A stretch of DNA of 64,000 nt. It comes from Marisa cornuarietis (taxonomy: Eukaryota > Mollusca > Gastropoda > Architaenioglossa > Ampullariidae). The stretch lies in contig SMMW01000634.1 of the NCBI GenBank assembly GCA_004794655.1, positions 3,382,501-3,446,500 of the forward strand, read 5' to 3'. Below, one piece after another: positions 61,996-64,000 of the stretch. The position numbers and the translations under genes were made by a program. The number at the start of each line of letters is the position of its first letter. Position 1 is the stretch's first letter. A model generated the notes under the pieces. The model did not search any database, had not been told where the DNA came from, and saw nothing but the letters and a program-made list of their open reading frames with translations.

Positions 61996-63581
61996 CAGTC
62001 TAAAGGGAGGTAAGTTTGTCAGGCACGCAGTTCACCTTTATTAGGCAGAACCAGTGGCTGTCTGCTATGATCAATACTTCCTGGGGTAGGTTGTGAACAT
62101 TTTATCACCAAATGCTGCAGTTTTACAGTTTCTTGAGAATACATAGGGAAGAAAGGGCTCTTTTTTTTGGTGGTCACACACAGATGCAATTTCAGAAGTA
62201 GAAACATGCTTCGTGTTCCGTTGGGACTTTGCTATTCTGCCAATTACCAATGATGCCAGGTCCCAGATATTATAGCCATTGCTGACAGCTATGAAAGAAT
62301 TAGTAAGCTCTGATATGTGAGTGGATGTTTTCTGCCTGTGGTTGTACTGCTAAAGTTGATTAAAATCTGTTATTTTATATATGAAAAGCATACATGAAAG
62401 ATCACACAGCCTAGTCTAATGTCAGTCTGAAGTATTTTGGAACAAAGTGAGTATATTTTTTAAGACCTCAACAAACTGAATCAATTGATACCAAAACTAT
62501 TTCTCTAGGTTAATTAGTACCAGAGTTACACCATTTCTTTAAACTGTTTTTTTTCATTTTCTAGGAAACTGTTAACATATGTTTCAGAGCACTGATATTT
62601 GCTTGAAATACTAATTTTGAAATCATATTACTAATATTTTTCAGTACCTTGATGTCCTGAAAAAAATTAGAGCAGTTTTTTATAGTAGGTAATGGCACCA
62701 GATGGCAGGGCCGCCGAGAGCCAGCCCGGGCCCCGGGACAGACGACCTCTCCGGGCCCCTTGTGATTGTAATCGTAAATTATTTTCCCAGTATATAATGT
62801 ATGTTTATAATTCGATTCTCAATATCTACATTTCATTCAGTAACGATATATAGACATCAGGACAAGTGAACTATTATCTACATCACTACTTAAACATAAA
62901 GTTGTTTACACGTGAGTGGTTAGTAACTGAGGAAAAATTATGTAAAAGGATTAGACTTTTAGCACCCCGCTCCACAGAACCCCCCCCCCCAGTAAGGACT
63001 GTTACGTCACGAGCGATGTCAAAACCTCGACAGATGAGAAAAACGGCTAGAGCCTAAAGACAGTACAACAATCATTTCCAACAGCCTATTGCAGGTCTGA
63101 TAAAGATAGCTATTCGCCATGTATACAAGGAACGGTGTCGGGCATTACACAAACACAACACTGTCCGCTCGAGTAATGAAGGTCCATACAATACCGGGTG
63201 CACCCACTGCCTTCAAATTACACCAGGCTTTACGACTCGCAAAAAGTTCGATAATACAATCGAAATGGATTGTTCTTGCGAGCCGAGACTCCACTGCCAG
63301 GACTCCTAAGCTGCTTAACCGATCTTGGCACATCGTTGACCGCAACACGTGTAAAAAAGGGAAAACAAAACAATGCTTGTTTACCTTCACTCCAAACTAG
63401 CCAGTCGCGTCCTACAGTTTCGCCATTTTTCAATTTAATTTGAAGCAGCGAAACTGGAAATGAGCGTCCCGAAGAATCATCCGGAAAACTTGCTGGTAAA
63501 TTTGCGGGACTTCGTCAAATAGCTTCTTCGATATGATAGGCAGAAGTCGTTTCTGTCTCTAGTAGTCCGACATCAAAGTCA
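61996..63581. other. No gene recognised
   Basis: A GC-rich stretch at about 62706-62765, beginning CAGGGCCGCCGAGAG, stands out from AT-rich surroundings and may be a DNA-transposon end, but no partner end is found. A 93-aa frame at 63119-63400 has no domain. Confidence 0.4.
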
Positions 63582-63962
63582 TTACAAAGACGAGTCGATG
63601 TCGTCTCCTTTAGGAGAGTTTCCTCTTCTGGTCCCTCGTCTTTGTGCCCCTCTGACAGTAGGACAAGTCATTAGGTCATCTTTAATTACTACACAAGCGA
63701 GCTCTGGTAGACAGTCGCTGCTTCCTGCTTCCTGATTAACATCAGTGGATTTTGCTGCTGCTTCGCCTGCTTGGTCACAGTCATCACTGAGCTGATTACA
63801 GTTACTAGATGTAGCGGTAACTCTAGAGGTGAAGCCTACACTCTGTAGCCTTCTTTGACTGACGTGTAACTTTGCTTTTTTCTCGTGCTGCCCTTTCTTT
63901 TCTCTTTTGCGCTCCAGACTTGTGATGATACATGACAACTGAGGCGTTGTAAGAATTAGCAA
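63582..63962 (-). CDS. Hypothetical 126-aa ORF, possibly part of an exon
   Basis: An open frame with a basic, charged region (SLERKREKKGQHEKKAKL) followed by a Ser/Asp-rich stretch. No domain is recognised, and it could be chance or an exon continuing beyond the window. It has no supported splice partners. Confidence 0.2.
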   Translation of the reverse strand: MLILTTPQLSCIITSLERKREKKGQHEKKAKLHVSQRRLQSVGFTSRVTATSSNCNQLSDDCDQAGEAAAKSTDVNQEAGSSDCLPELACVVIKDDLMTCPTVRGAQRRGTRRGNSPKGDDIDSSL

Positions 63963-64000
63963 GTAACTGGAACGACCAAAATTTAAAAAAACATTATATC

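Noticed and set aside
62706..62765. GC-rich stretch starting CAGGGCCGCCGAGAG, resembling a hAT-type transposon end
   Set aside because: No second end or target duplication could be found, so I do not call an element.

Overview
This is a eukaryotic, animal-type window, most probably from a mollusc and perhaps a gastropod. The signs are split genes with GT-AG introns, abundant microsatellites, many non-LTR retrotransposons (RTE-like, CR1/L2-like and an RNase-H-bearing I/Nimb-like element), tRNA-derived SINEs, and an animal HPDL gene. The species assignment is inference.

The core of the window (about 1-53 kb) is a tandem and inverted cluster of one secreted, cysteine-rich gene family that I do not recognise. 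The full gene has six exons: a 43-nt signal-peptide exon, four exons that each encode one three-cysteine module, and a short basic tail exon. Intron phases alternate 1-2-1-2-1. Copy B (17778-21889, +, 191 aa), copy E (25183-29446, -, 209 aa) and copy C (40413-44193, +, 207 aa) can be assembled with every splice phase intact. Copy D (exons 2-6 at 50242-52933, +) is more divergent and its first exon is uncertain. Copy A (481-3303, +) is at the left edge and lacks exon 3, and a relic last exon (F) lies at 12646-12680. B, E, C and D keep a Lys-Arg-Gln/Glu site just before the first module cysteine, as in a processed precursor. Introns of the copies are nearly identical, whereas coding exons differ strongly in amino acids and length.

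B and E face each other as the inner parts of a very large palindrome. The left arm is about 14740-23005, the spacer about 23006-23974 and the right arm about 23975-39325. The right arm is lengthened by a 4.5-kb I/Nimb-like LINE (29986-34508) and by a 2.8-kb segment (34590-37350) that carries the last exon of a Fam20-family secreted kinase. Block 1-8775 is another direct copy of the B block, enlarged by a TTAA-flanked DNA element with a nested RTE derivative and by a 3.3-kb CR1/L2-like LINE. Several of these insertions have a visible empty site in another copy, so the order of events can be read directly.

The right third (53-64 kb) leaves the family. It holds LINE and SINE debris and one conserved gene, HPDL (55812-58285, +, five exons, 416 aa), with all three expected metal ligands and a poly(A) signal. 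From about 58.5 kb to the end there are only degenerate LINE fragments and sequence in which I recognise nothing.
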